From Geobacillus icigianus (lineage in GTDB: Bacteria > Bacillota > Bacilli > Bacillales > Anoxybacillaceae): DNA of 15,075 bases. The translations under genes were made by a program, and so were the position numbers. A model generated the notes under the pieces. That model saw nothing but the letters and a program-made list of their open reading frames with translations. It searched no databases and was not told the DNA's origin. The stretch spans positions 1-15,075 of the forward strand of contig NZ_JPYA01000072.1 in NCBI RefSeq assembly GCF_000750005.1, written 5' to 3'. How positions within the stretch are numbered: the stretch's first letter is position 1; the number at the start of each line of letters is the position of its first letter. Shown here piece after piece: positions 1 to 8,163 of the stretch.

Positions 1-12
1 AAACATTCCCAC

Positions 13-43
13 AAAAAAAGCGGGCCCGTCTCAGGCCCGCTTT
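13..43 (-). terminator. Rho-independent terminator of the RpiR-type regulator gene
   Basis: A 10-bp perfect stem (17-26 paired with 34-43, AAAGCGGGCC/GGCCCGCTTT) with a 7-base loop is followed on the minus strand by a run of seven T residues (13-19). It overlaps the stop codon of the regulator gene, so that gene is probably transcribed alone. Confidence 0.9.
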
Positions 44-902
44 ACCTCCGCAACCGCACCACTTCTTCTCTTGTTTGATGAAATCGTTCAATGACCCGGC
101 TTCCCACCCGATGGAACGTAATCAAATACAAGGCATCGATCACGTTGAGCTGCACCATTCTCGATGCCATACTGCCAATGCGATGATCTTGCTCAACGTC
201 CGGCAGCGCAAGTCGAATATCCGCTTCCTTATATAACGGTGATGAAGGATCAAGCTTTGTAATGGCAATGACCGTCGCCTGCTGCTTTTTGGCAAACCGG
301 GCGATCTCCAATACATCTTTCGTCCGCCCTGACGTCGATATGGCCACGAACACATCTCCTTCTTGCAAATGGGCCACCAGTGGCAGCATCGTATGAAAAT
401 CAGGCGATGTTGCCGCCATGTAGCCAAGCTTCGTAAACTTATAACTAGCGTCCACCGCTGCGACCGCGGAGCCGCCTACTCCGTAAAAAACCATCTTCTT
501 GGCTTTGATCATCGCCTCAGCGGCTTTTTCTAACTCGCGCTTATCGAGTGTTGTCGTCGTCGCCTCAATGGCCGCCTTATTCACATAGGTCACTTTCATA
601 AACAGCTCATACGGCGCATTCGGCTTGTCAATGATGGAAAAATCATTAATGTTCATATCCGCCATCGCCAACTCACGGGCAAGCGCCAGCTTCAATCCCG
701 GAAAGCTGCCGATGCCGATCGCCTTGCAAAAGCGAACGACACTCGCCTCGCTTGTATCAGCTGCCCGCGCCAACTCTTTGGTGGTCATCGTCGGAATCAG
801 CTCCGCATGACGAAGAAGATAGGCAGCCACTTTTTGTTCCGCCGGTGACAATTGCTCGAGCTGCTGTTCGATTTTCGCTAAGATCCCTATTTCATTCATC
901 AT
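42..902 (-). CDS. MurR/RpiR family transcriptional regulator
   Basis: This is a predicted cytoplasmic DNA-binding regulator of about 286 residues. An N-terminal helix-turn-helix of the RpiR type (roughly residues 37-70, with TTKELA..ADTSEASVVRFCK) is joined to a SIS sugar-phosphate isomerase-like domain (about 135-245). The SIS domain shows the glycine-rich FYGVGGSA and the STSGRTKD phosphosugar-binding loop. Proteins of this family usually sense a phosphorylated sugar and control a catabolic operon. The target cannot be read here, because no sugar operon is next to it within the window and the gene has its own terminator. I chose the ATG at 902, not the upstream in-frame start at 974, because AAAGGA (911-916) lies about 8 bases ahead of it and the first 24 residues of the longer form do not look conserved. 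It is divergent from the yceI-like gene. Family call is firm; effector unknown. Confidence 0.9.
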   Translation of the reverse strand: MMNEIGILAKIEQQLEQLSPAEQKVAAYLLRHAELIPTMTTKELARAADTSEASVVRFCKAIGIGSFPGLKLALARELAMADMNINDFSIIDKPNAPYELFMKVTYVNKAAIEATTTTLDKRELEKAAEAMIKAKKMVFYGVGGSAVAAVDASYKFTKLGYMAATSPDFHTMLPLVAHLQEGDVFVAISTSGRTKDVLEIARFAKKQQATVIAITKLDPSSPLYKEADIRLALPDVEQDHRIGSMASRMVQLNVIDALYLITFHRVGSRVIERFHQTREEVVRLRR

Positions 903-991
903 GGTCCCATCCTTTCCGGCCACTGTTGCTATTTCCATCTTATCATGGATATCCCTTTGGACTCTACACCACAAAAAACTTGAATAAAAAA

Positions 992-1009
992 ATGTTTGAA
1001 TTCAAGATA
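992..1009. promoter_or_regulatory. Palindromic candidate operator (TTGAATTCAA), MarR/MhqR-like
   Basis: TTGAATTCAA (996-1005) is a perfect palindrome that coincides with the -35 element of the yceI-like gene. The right half continues as AAGATA, which matches the right half of the MhqR/MarR-type box known from Bacillus (TATCTCGAATTCGAGATA) at 8 of 9 positions. The left half is poor (4 of 9). A wider inverted repeat CTTGAAT/ATTCAAG (979-985 and 1000-1006) also exists. Position and shape suggest a repressor site; the identity of the repressor is inference. Confidence 0.45.
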
Positions 1010-1024
1010 TATATTTGCTATGAT
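996..1024 (+). promoter_or_regulatory. Sigma-A promoter of the yceI-like gene
   Basis: TTGAAT (996-1001), a 17-base spacer, then TATGAT (1019-1024). A TG at 1016-1017 makes it an extended -10. It ends about 40 bases before the start codon at 1063. Confidence 0.75.
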
Positions 1025-1062
1025 AATGATGGGATGATGAAGTAACCAAGAGGGGGAGAACA

Positions 1063-1590
1063 ATGACGACATTCCAACTTGACAAAGCGCACAGCTCGAT
1101 CACTTTTCAAGTCCGGCATATGATGATTTCCAAAGCAAAAGGGGAATTTACCAACTTTGACGTCGACGTACAAGGCGATGTGAATGAACTGGAGTCGCTG
1201 AACGTAAAGGTAACAGTTGATGCCGCTTCAATCGATACGAAAAACGCCGACCGCGACAACCACCTCCGCTCGGCCGACTTTTTCGACGTCGAGAACTATC
1301 CGACCATCACCTTTGTCAGCGACTCGGTGCGCAAACGGTCCGACACTGAATACGAAGTGACCGGACAGCTGACGATTCGCGGCGTGACGAGAACGGAAAC
1401 GTTCAAAGTCGAATACAACGGTCAAGTGAAAAACCCGCTTACCGGCGGCATCACCGTCGGCTTTGACGTCGAAGGAACGATTAATCGTGAAGATTACGGA
1501 TTGGTGTGGAACGTCGCGCTCGAAACTGGCGGATTCCTCGTCGGAAAAGAGGTAAAACTCAACGCCAGCTTTGAGTTCGCCCTCAGCTGA
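1063..1590 (+). CDS. YceI family lipid/polyisoprenoid-binding protein
   Basis: The 175-residue product is a single YceI domain covering nearly the whole chain: an N-terminal FQLDKAHSSITFQVRHM strand pair, a central DRDNHLRSADFFDVENYPTI signature and a C-terminal GTINREDYGLVWN.. segment. YceI proteins are antiparallel beta-barrels that hold a long isoprenoid or similar amphiphile. No signal peptide is seen, so unlike the periplasmic E. coli protein this one should be cytoplasmic, as is usual for bacillar homologues. The start at 1063 is supported by AGAGGGGGAG (1050-1059). It is monocistronic, with a strong promoter and terminator. In Gram-positive bacteria such genes are often under MarR-type stress or quinone-responsive repressors, and a suitable palindrome overlaps the -35. 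The physiological ligand is unknown. Confidence 0.92.
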   Translation: MTTFQLDKAHSSITFQVRHMMISKAKGEFTNFDVDVQGDVNELESLNVKVTVDAASIDTKNADRDNHLRSADFFDVENYPTITFVSDSVRKRSDTEYEVTGQLTIRGVTRTETFKVEYNGQVKNPLTGGITVGFDVEGTINREDYGLVWNVALETGGFLVGKEVKLNASFEFALS

Positions 1591-1601
1591 GCGGCCTAGC
1601 G

Positions 1602-1637
1602 AAGAAGGTGTCCCGTTGCCTCGGGACACCTTCTTTT
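1602..1637 (+). terminator. Rho-independent terminator of the yceI-like gene
   Basis: A perfect 14-bp stem (1602-1615 with 1622-1635, core GAAGGTGTCCCG) with a 6-base loop ends in TTTT. It lies 12 bases after the stop codon. It could also slow transcription from the minus-strand SDR gene on the other side, for which no other hairpin is visible in 1638-1809. Confidence 0.92.
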
Positions 1638-1809
1638 GCGGCTATATACACATCGAACAACACGATGCTGCATTGAAGGCGAATCCCCTTTTCCTAATAA
1701 GACGCGCACAAAACCATTTCGACCACATGTTCTGGCGGATCACCTTCAGAGTCAACCCTTTTCGGCTTTGAAACGAAACCGCTGTGCGATGCCAACATTT
1801 TGTTTCGCC

Positions 1810-3088
<1,279 letters not shown>

Positions 3089-3101
3089 CCGCGGCCGTCA
3101 T

Positions 3102-3373
3102 ACAGCTTAAGAGCTTGCTCCGCAAAAAACATTCATAAGCCCTTGCTTCCTATATCAGTTGCAATAAAGAATTTCCGATTTTTCGTTGCGGGTTTCATCT
3201 AAGTACAAGCCGATATGAGAGTAATCAGCGGGATGTAAAATAAAATTTCAACTTATATAGCTTCGCATAAAAATGACGGATCAAGGCAGCGCATGTTCAC
3301 GAAAGATCTATGAGCAACGCTTTGCCCTCCACCCAAGCATGAAAATCACGATACACCGGCGAGTTTTCACAGT
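3102..3373. other. Gene-poor AT-rich interval
   Basis: Together with the promoter and terminator that flank it, this is the 330-base gap between the pterin dehydratase unit and the lipase. I see no convincing coding frame, RNA or repeat. Base composition is clearly more AT-rich around 3150-3270 than in the neighbouring genes. Confidence 0.5.
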
Positions 3374-3401
3374 AAAAGCCATCCGATCGGGATGGCTTTT
3401 T
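3374..3401 (-). terminator. Terminator of the lipase gene
   Basis: An 11-bp perfect stem (3374-3384 with 3390-3400, AAAAGCCATCC/GGATGGCTTTT) with a 5-base loop lies 16 bases beyond the lipase stop. T runs exist on both strands, so it may work in both directions. Confidence 0.85.
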
Positions 3402-3416
3402 CGCCCAACGCTTGTT

Positions 3417-4667
3417 TTAAGGCCGCAAGCCTGCCAACTGCTCGGCAAGGCGCAAATAAAAGGAACGAATCGGAAACAACGGATTCGGGTCAACGCCAAT
3501 GACTTCCAAATGATCGACATTGTACGTTCCCATGTCATTCCAAACCCCTTTTCGTATTGTCCCATCATACGGCACGATTCGATCGCTCGACCCACGTTTT
3601 GGACCGTTCATCGAAACCGTATTGACGATGCCGTCGTTTTCAAGCCAGCGATCGTCAACACCGAGCGCCGGATTGCGGTACGAACCGAGAAACGGAGCGC
3701 AAACGACCGCACTAAACGCGGTCATGCCGAGCTCCGGATAATGGTTTCCAGTCCATGCACCTTGCTCCGTTCGCTCGGTGGAAAAACTCAAATAATACGT
3801 GTGGGGACTCGCTTGCACCCACCGATTCAACGCTTCAGCGCCGGGGATGGATAAATCGTAGCGGGCGGTATCTGTGGACGTCCAAACCGGGGAGCGCTTG
3901 AGCCGTTCCACATAATGATCGAACGATTCACCCGGCTGGCGGCGCAGTCCCCATTGGTCGAGTTTGAAGTCGTACACGCTGTCTGTGTAAGGCACATTGC
4001 TGGCGACAGCCGCCGTTTTCAGCACCGCTTTTTGCAAGTCAAAGAAGCGGTCGGTGAAATCGACCATATTGACAAGCGTCGTTCCGTCATGAGGAGTGGC
4101 GATCGTCGTCACGCTTAACACGAAACGATGGCCGCCTTCGAACAACGGTGACAACGACACATTGTGCGCCTTGGCGTACTCCCGCTCTTCTTGGCTGCCA
4201 TTCTCTAGGAGTGAGACAAGCAAGCGGGCCGTCTGTCCTCCTTGGCTATGGGCGATGATATGAATGCGCCCCCCCTGTTTCAATTCTGGCAACAGGCCGG
4301 GATACGTGCGGCCAAACCGCGCATGACCGTGCTTTGCCGCATGGGCTGCCCCGTAATCGACCGTCCCGCCGACAAGCTGAGCATACGCTTCACACGCTCG
4401 GTCCCAATTGCTTGAGAGCGGTCCGACCGCCAGCGTATAAGTTCGATAACCGTTGTCGTTCAACCATTGTTCAATATCGCCGCGCACGCCGCCCCAGTAC
4501 TTAAATCCAACCATTTCGTCCCTTCCCCAACCGGTAAAACCGTGGAGAAGCACGATGGGGGCATCATTGGCGCGCGAAGCTGCCGCTTCGGCCCGCCCTC
4601 CCGCGACCGATAGGCCGAACACAAACCATAATCCGAGCAACAGAAACAGAACCCGACAACATTTCAT
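3417..4667 (-). CDS. lip: Secreted thermostable lipase, family I.5 (triacylglycerol lipase)
   Basis: This is a 416-residue precursor. Residues 1-28 are a signal peptide (MKCC.., hydrophobic core LFLLLGLWFVFGL, cleavage after AEA), leaving the typical 388-residue mature enzyme that hydrolyses ester bonds of triglycerides outside the cell. Numbered from the precursor, the triad is Ser141 (in AHSQG), Asp345 and His386, equal to 113/317/358 of the mature Geobacillus lipases. The zinc site Asp89, His109, His115, Asp266 and the calcium site Gly314, Glu388, Asp393, Pro394 are all present, as are the two free cysteines Cys92 and Cys323. The first Gly-x-Ser-x-Gly position is Ala, as is typical for this family. 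The ATG at 4667 follows GGGGGGAG. The gene has its own promoter and terminator. From memory it is close to BTL2 and T1 lipases. Confidence 0.98.
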   Translation of the reverse strand: MKCCRVLFLLLGLWFVFGLSVAGGRAEAAASRANDAPIVLLHGFTGWGRDEMVGFKYWGGVRGDIEQWLNDNGYRTYTLAVGPLSSNWDRACEAYAQLVGGTVDYGAAHAAKHGHARFGRTYPGLLPELKQGGRIHIIAHSQGGQTARLLVSLLENGSQEEREYAKAHNVSLSPLFEGGHRFVLSVTTIATPHDGTTLVNMVDFTDRFFDLQKAVLKTAAVASNVPYTDSVYDFKLDQWGLRRQPGESFDHYVERLKRSPVWTSTDTARYDLSIPGAEALNRWVQASPHTYYLSFSTERTEQGAWTGNHYPELGMTAFSAVVCAPFLGSYRNPALGVDDRWLENDGIVNTVSMNGPKRGSSDRIVPYDGTIRKGVWNDMGTYNVDHLEVIGVDPNPLFPIRSFYLRLAEQLAGLRP

Positions 4668-4700
4668 TATGCTCCCCCCATCATTCTGAATTACCTGAAT

Positions 4701-4729
4701 ATTTTATCTATAAAACTATTCCGCTTCAA
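4701..4729 (-). promoter_or_regulatory. Sigma-A promoter of the lipase gene
   Basis: On the minus strand TTGAAG (4724-4729), 17 bases, then TAAAAT (4701-4706), 33 bases before the lipase ATG. Both hexamers match consensus at four or five of six positions and the spacing is ideal. Confidence 0.75.
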
Positions 4730-4750
4730 TCCCCGCAATTGTCGGGATTT
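4729..4750. repeat. Imperfect inverted repeat at the lipase promoter edge
   Basis: AATCCCCGCAATTGTCGGGATT reads as an inverted repeat: 6 paired outer bases, a two-base mismatch, and a perfect CAATTG centre. It abuts the -35 of the lipase gene and the start of the truncated esterase. It may be an operator, or the remains of a terminator; there is no T run after it. Confidence 0.4.
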
Positions 4751-4754
4751 CGAC

Positions 4755-5261
4755 ATGAACAAGCCAGCGCGTTACACCGAACCGTTCCCCTCTTACCAAG
4801 CCTATTTAAAACAATATATTGACGGCGCCCGGATGAAAGGAGCGATTCCCGTCCTCATCACTTCGGTCGAGCGGCGGCGCTTTTCTGCGGATGGGCGGGC
4901 GCTCAACTCGCATGGACTTTATCCTGCAGCCATGAAGGCACTTGGGGAGAGAGAGCACGTGCCGGTCATCGATTTGGCGGCCAAAAGCAGACAACGGTTT
5001 GAACAGCTCGGCCCGGAACAGACGAAACGGCTCTTTTTATGGCTTGAGCCGGGCGAACACCGTAATTACCCAAACGGCATCAAAGACAACACCCACTTTC
5101 ACCGGCGGGGGGCGAAAGAAATCGCCCGGCTCGTCGCTGAAGGGATTGTCGAACTCAACCTTCCTCTTCGCCGCCACCTCATCTGTTCACCGGAACGAGA
5201 ACCTATACGAGACCGTTCAGCCAGGCGATCACTAGACCGCCTCAGCGCTGAAACGCCGTAA
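4755..5261 (+). pseudogene. C-terminal fragment of an SGNH/GDSL esterase (rhamnogalacturonan acetylesterase type)
   Basis: The 168-residue frame matches the last half to two thirds of YesT/RhgT-like carbohydrate acetylesterases: YQAYLKQYIDGAR, PVLITSVERRRF, and the block V pair Asp111/His114 in DNTHFHRRGAKEIA. The whole N-terminal part, including the nucleophile GDS block and the Gly and Asn oxyanion blocks, is absent, so no activity is expected. No ribosome site precedes the ATG; the base just before it (GAC ATG AAC AAG) would fit the end of the lost GHND block. Family proteins usually end near residue 141 here, so the last 27 residues are probably read-through. The fragment is followed by a terminator of its own orientation. 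It was probably cut by a deletion whose edge lies next to the lipase promoter. Confidence 0.8.
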
Positions 5262-5291
5262 CGCCGGCAGCACCTCACCTGCTTTTTCCCG

Positions 5292-5321
5292 CACCCGCCC
5301 CACCTAGGACGGGTGTTTTTT
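5292..5321 (+). terminator. Terminator downstream of the esterase fragment
   Basis: CACCCG (5292-5297) pairs with CGGGTG (5310-5315) over a 12-base loop, followed by six T residues. The orientation fits the lost plus-strand esterase gene, a relic of a once complete transcription unit. Confidence 0.7.
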
Positions 5322-5381
5322 CACTTTTTACTCCCGCTAGGCGCTGTCTGATAGCCAGCATACCACCTGCCCTTTCCATCT

Positions 5382-6359
5382 CTACCGGGCGCTTCCGACG
5401 TATGGCGCTTTGCCGCTCGATGGTGAATGGTACATTTTGTTCAACAAGCGGTGGTATAGGGACGCAAGCACTTGCTGAAACAGCATGCCGAGCACGACCG
5501 GCACGCTCACTGGCGGTGGAAAATAGGTCATGGCCAGCACCGCACCGGCGCTAATGTTACGCATTCCGCCGATAAACGTTAACGCAATAATATCCGAAGG
5601 GGCAAACCCGAGCCATCGGGCCGCCATCCAAGAAAGAACATAACCGGAGCTCGCGATCGCCAAGACGAGCAACGCCATGAAAAACAGCCGGGCGTCAACA
5701 CGGCCAAAATACGGGGCAACGACCGCGCTGTTGATCATGACGACAAACGCCAGCGCCAGCTTGGAAAACGGCGACAGCACCGCCGCCAACTGCTCGTTCG
5801 CTTGAGTAGACAGCCGTTCGCTCGCGAACATGCCGGCGAATGACGGCAAAATAATCATCAAAAACAAACCGAGCATCATCTGACCCACGTCGAGCTCGAC
5901 CACGCTTTTGGCTAATACAAGCAATGTCAGCGGCACAATGATGGGCGATAAAAACGTATCAATCAAAATGACAGAAAGGGCAAGCGCCAAGTTTCCGCGG
6001 CCGAGCGACACCCAAATAAAACTCGTCACCCCGGTCGGAATGGCAGCCGCCAACACAAACCCGACCACCGTCAAACGGTCGCTGCCAAAAAACAGATGGC
6101 CAAGCCCAAACGCCCAGAGCGGGATGACAAAGTGAAGGAGGCACAGCGCCGCAACGATCGGAGCAGGATGGATCAGCGCTGCTTTCAAATCGTTCAAGCG
6201 CAAGCGCAAACTGCCGCTAAACGTCATGAACGCAAACAGCCATGGCACAAGTGCGGCATAGCGGTGCAGTTCGTCCGCTAGCCAGACGCCGGTTGCCACA
6301 CTCGCCGGCGTAAGAAACGGCAGCGCCTTCTCAAGCCGACGGTTGATCGATTGCCACAT
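5382..6359 (-). CDS. Bile acid:sodium symporter (BASS) family transporter
   Basis: A very hydrophobic 325-residue protein with about nine or ten membrane helices. The BASS family fold is indicated by the crossover segments PTGVTSFIWVSLGRGN..ALSVILIDTFLSPIIVP and FIGGMRNISAGAVLA. Members import organic anions with sodium; bacterial ones (YocS, PanS and relatives) handle varied substrates such as pantoate or keto acids, and bile acid is only the family name. The substrate here cannot be told. I chose the ATG at 6359 (MWQSINRR), because GAGGAG lies nine bases before it but is directly fused to the earlier in-frame ATG at 6368. It is separate from its neighbours, with 213 bases to the MBL gene, which is transcribed the same way. 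Confidence 0.85.
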   Translation of the reverse strand: MWQSINRRLEKALPFLTPASVATGVWLADELHRYAALVPWLFAFMTFSGSLRLRLNDLKAALIHPAPIVAALCLLHFVIPLWAFGLGHLFFGSDRLTVVGFVLAAAIPTGVTSFIWVSLGRGNLALALSVILIDTFLSPIIVPLTLLVLAKSVVELDVGQMMLGLFLMIILPSFAGMFASERLSTQANEQLAAVLSPFSKLALAFVVMINSAVVAPYFGRVDARLFFMALLVLAIASSGYVLSWMAARWLGFAPSDIIALTFIGGMRNISAGAVLAMTYFPPPVSVPVVLGMLFQQVLASLYHRLLNKMYHSPSSGKAPYVGSAR

Positions 6360-6412
6360 CGGTTTCATCTCCTCATTCGGCCCTTCCCTGATCTTCTAAT
6401 CTACACGTTCTC

Positions 6413-6452
6413 ATTATATACCACTATCGCGCCATAGAGGGATATTTTCCCT
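6413..6452 (-). promoter_or_regulatory. -10 element and inverted repeat upstream of the BASS transporter
   Basis: On the minus strand a perfect TATAAT (6413-6418) lies about 55 bases before the start. No good -35 is seen; in that region is the inverted repeat AGGGA-N5-TCCCT (6438-6452), a possible activator or repressor site. Function is inference. Confidence 0.45.
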
Positions 6453-6572
6453 GAAACCGACAGACAACGATGAACCTAGCCGCTTGTTGCCGTCCACTTT
6501 CCGACATGACGCTCGCTTGCTGGATTTCGCCTGTTTGCTTCTTAAGGGTCCTTCATCACAGCGCCAGCCAAG

Positions 6573-7556
6573 TCAGCGAACGGGTTGCTGATAGAAGACG
6601 ACGTGCTGATACTCCTCTTTTTCCAATTCTCCAGTCGATACTAAATACTCTAAATGCGCGAGCGTCTCGGCAATCGCCAATCGCCATTGGGTCGGATTCA
6701 ATCGCTTATGGTCAAACAAACGCCGCGCGATGTCGTAGGCGGTTACCCGAGCCGTCGCAAGCGCTTTTATGGCTTGCAACCGCTGTCCATGGTGGCGGAC
6801 AATAGCGCTGACCCGCTCGCGAAACTGGTGGATGGCCCCGCCATGGGCAGGCCAAGCGATATCCACTTCCAACTCCTCGACTTTGCGCAAAGAAGTGAAA
6901 TATTGCTGCAACGGGTTCGGGTCGGCTCCCGGCCATACACCAATATTCGGGGTAATGCGATCAAGCACGTGGTCCGACGCGACCAATTGACGCAATTCGG
7001 GCTGATAAAAACTGATGAGTCCATCGCTATGACCGGGAACCGGGACAATCGTCCACCGCCGCTGTCCAAGCACAATGTCGGAAGCGTCCAAGACAGTGAG
7101 CACCGGGAGCGGACTCACACGCATCGACAGCTTCCACATGTCTTTCTCCATTTGCGCTGTCAGTTCCTCTGGCGCACCATGGCGGCGAAACAAAGCCGCC
7201 ACCTCGCCTGCTTGGATGCCTTCTTCCCCCCAGACCCGTTCTGCCATGTGATAATCGGGCGCGCTGATCCACACAGGAGCCTCGGTTTGCTGCTGCATCC
7301 AGCCAGCCAAGCCAAAATGATCCGGATGAAAATGGGTAAGATAAATGGCACGAACATGGCGAGGCTTTATTCCCAGCTCTCGAAACGCTGACTCCCAGGC
7401 GCGCATCGCCTCGCGATCGCGAAACCCAACGTCCACAATACTCCAGCCGTCTGCCTCCTGGCATACGTAACAGTAGACATATTTCATCGGAAACGGGACG
7501 GGAATCGGAACACGGTACATCCCCTCCCCGATCGTTTCCACCAGCGTAGACGCCAT
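6573..7556 (-). CDS. MBL-fold metallo-hydrolase
   Basis: A 327-residue soluble protein of the metallo-beta-lactamase superfamily. The metal-binding set is complete: His75, His77, Asp79, His80 (THFHPDH), His176 (PGHSDG), Asp195 (ASDH) and His238 (WPAHGG), consistent with a two-metal hydrolase. After the core, residues 250-320 form a helical tail with a winged-helix look (DIARRLF..QWRLAIAETLAHLEYL), as in the LACTB2/YqjP-like branch; these proteins cleave thioesters, lactones or nucleic acids, and the substrate here cannot be predicted. No signal peptide. A GGGGAGGGGA ribosome site precedes the ATG at 7556. It stands alone, with no hairpin recognised downstream. Confidence 0.88.
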   Translation of the reverse strand: MASTLVETIGEGMYRVPIPVPFPMKYVYCYVCQEADGWSIVDVGFRDREAMRAWESAFRELGIKPRHVRAIYLTHFHPDHFGLAGWMQQQTEAPVWISAPDYHMAERVWGEEGIQAGEVAALFRRHGAPEELTAQMEKDMWKLSMRVSPLPVLTVLDASDIVLGQRRWTIVPVPGHSDGLISFYQPELRQLVASDHVLDRITPNIGVWPGADPNPLQQYFTSLRKVEELEVDIAWPAHGGAIHQFRERVSAIVRHHGQRLQAIKALATARVTAYDIARRLFDHKRLNPTQWRLAIAETLAHLEYLVSTGELEKEEYQHVVFYQQPVR

Positions 7557-7610
7557 TTCTTCCCCTCCCCTTGCCTTTCGCCATTTCTTGAGAACTGGGA
7601 TGTTCTACCC

Positions 7611-7639
7611 ATTCTTTCAATTCAAAGCTGTTCGTTCAA
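7611..7639 (-). promoter_or_regulatory. Weak candidate promoter of the MBL hydrolase gene
   Basis: On the minus strand TTGAAC (7634-7639), 17 bases, then AAGAAT (7611-7616); each matches consensus at four of six positions. It lies about 55 bases before the ATG. Offered only as the best visible candidate. Confidence 0.3.
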
Positions 7640-8043
7640 TGGATGGAAGATCGGACGGTGTTGGCCAATCGATAATCGCCTTCCCTGCTTGCCAGAGTTG
7701 TGCCTTTCACGTTTCTTGGGAGACTTCTTTCGGAAATGACATGCGCGCGAGGATGTGCAGCGTGTTGTCAAGAAGAGTGCAATGTCTGTTGCTCAAGTAT
7801 GGCCAACCTGTGGTCTGAAGCTGTGAGACGTTTACAAGTCCGGTGAACGCGATTGATCATTCTCCTGGTCATTTGTACGCCTCTTCTGTCGGCAAAACTG
7901 ACTACTCTGCCTCTTTCTTTTCCCTGTACGTCCATATCCCTTCTCCTATCTTTTTCCCTGCCGTTTTGTATATCCTTCGACACTTTTCCCGTTCTTTCCT
8001 TTCTGACTAGCAAATTTTTTTGCGTGATGGCTTCCATGTTTCG
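7640..8043. other. Gene-poor stretch with a long polypyrimidine tract
   Basis: The gap 7557-8163 between two divergent genes is over 600 bases. Apart from the promoters at its two ends I see no gene in it. From about 7905 to 8030 the plus strand is strongly biased to C and T, with many TTTCC, CCTTC and TCTTT blocks. This keeps minus-strand frames open but gives only charged low-complexity translation without a ribosome site. Confidence 0.5.
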
Positions 8044-8052
8044 TGATATAAT
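8044..8052 (+). promoter_or_regulatory. Extended -10 promoter of the coiled-coil gene
   Basis: TGATATAAT: a perfect TATAAT (8047-8052) with an extended TG one base ahead. No clear -35 at the right distance. It leaves a 5' leader of roughly 105 bases before the ATG at 8164. Confidence 0.6.
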
Positions 8053-8163
8053 GGCCTCACAGGCATTTCCTTCCTCACTCTCACACCTCACACATCCCTT
8101 CCACTGCACTGTCGGAAATGCCCTTTCACTCACCAAATCGGATCAAGGAGGTTGCCTTTCCTG

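Noticed and set aside
903..974. 24-residue N-terminal extension of the RpiR-type regulator
   Set aside because: A ribosome site fits the ATG at 902, and the added residues are not part of the family domain.
6654..7391. Long plus-strand frame (245 residues) opposite the MBL hydrolase gene
   Set aside because: It is antisense to a gene with a full metal-binding motif set, and shows no domain or ribosome site.
7768..8136. Minus-strand 122-residue frame upstream of the coiled-coil gene
   Set aside because: It starts at a TTG without a ribosome site and its translation is the charged low-complexity output of a polypyrimidine tract.
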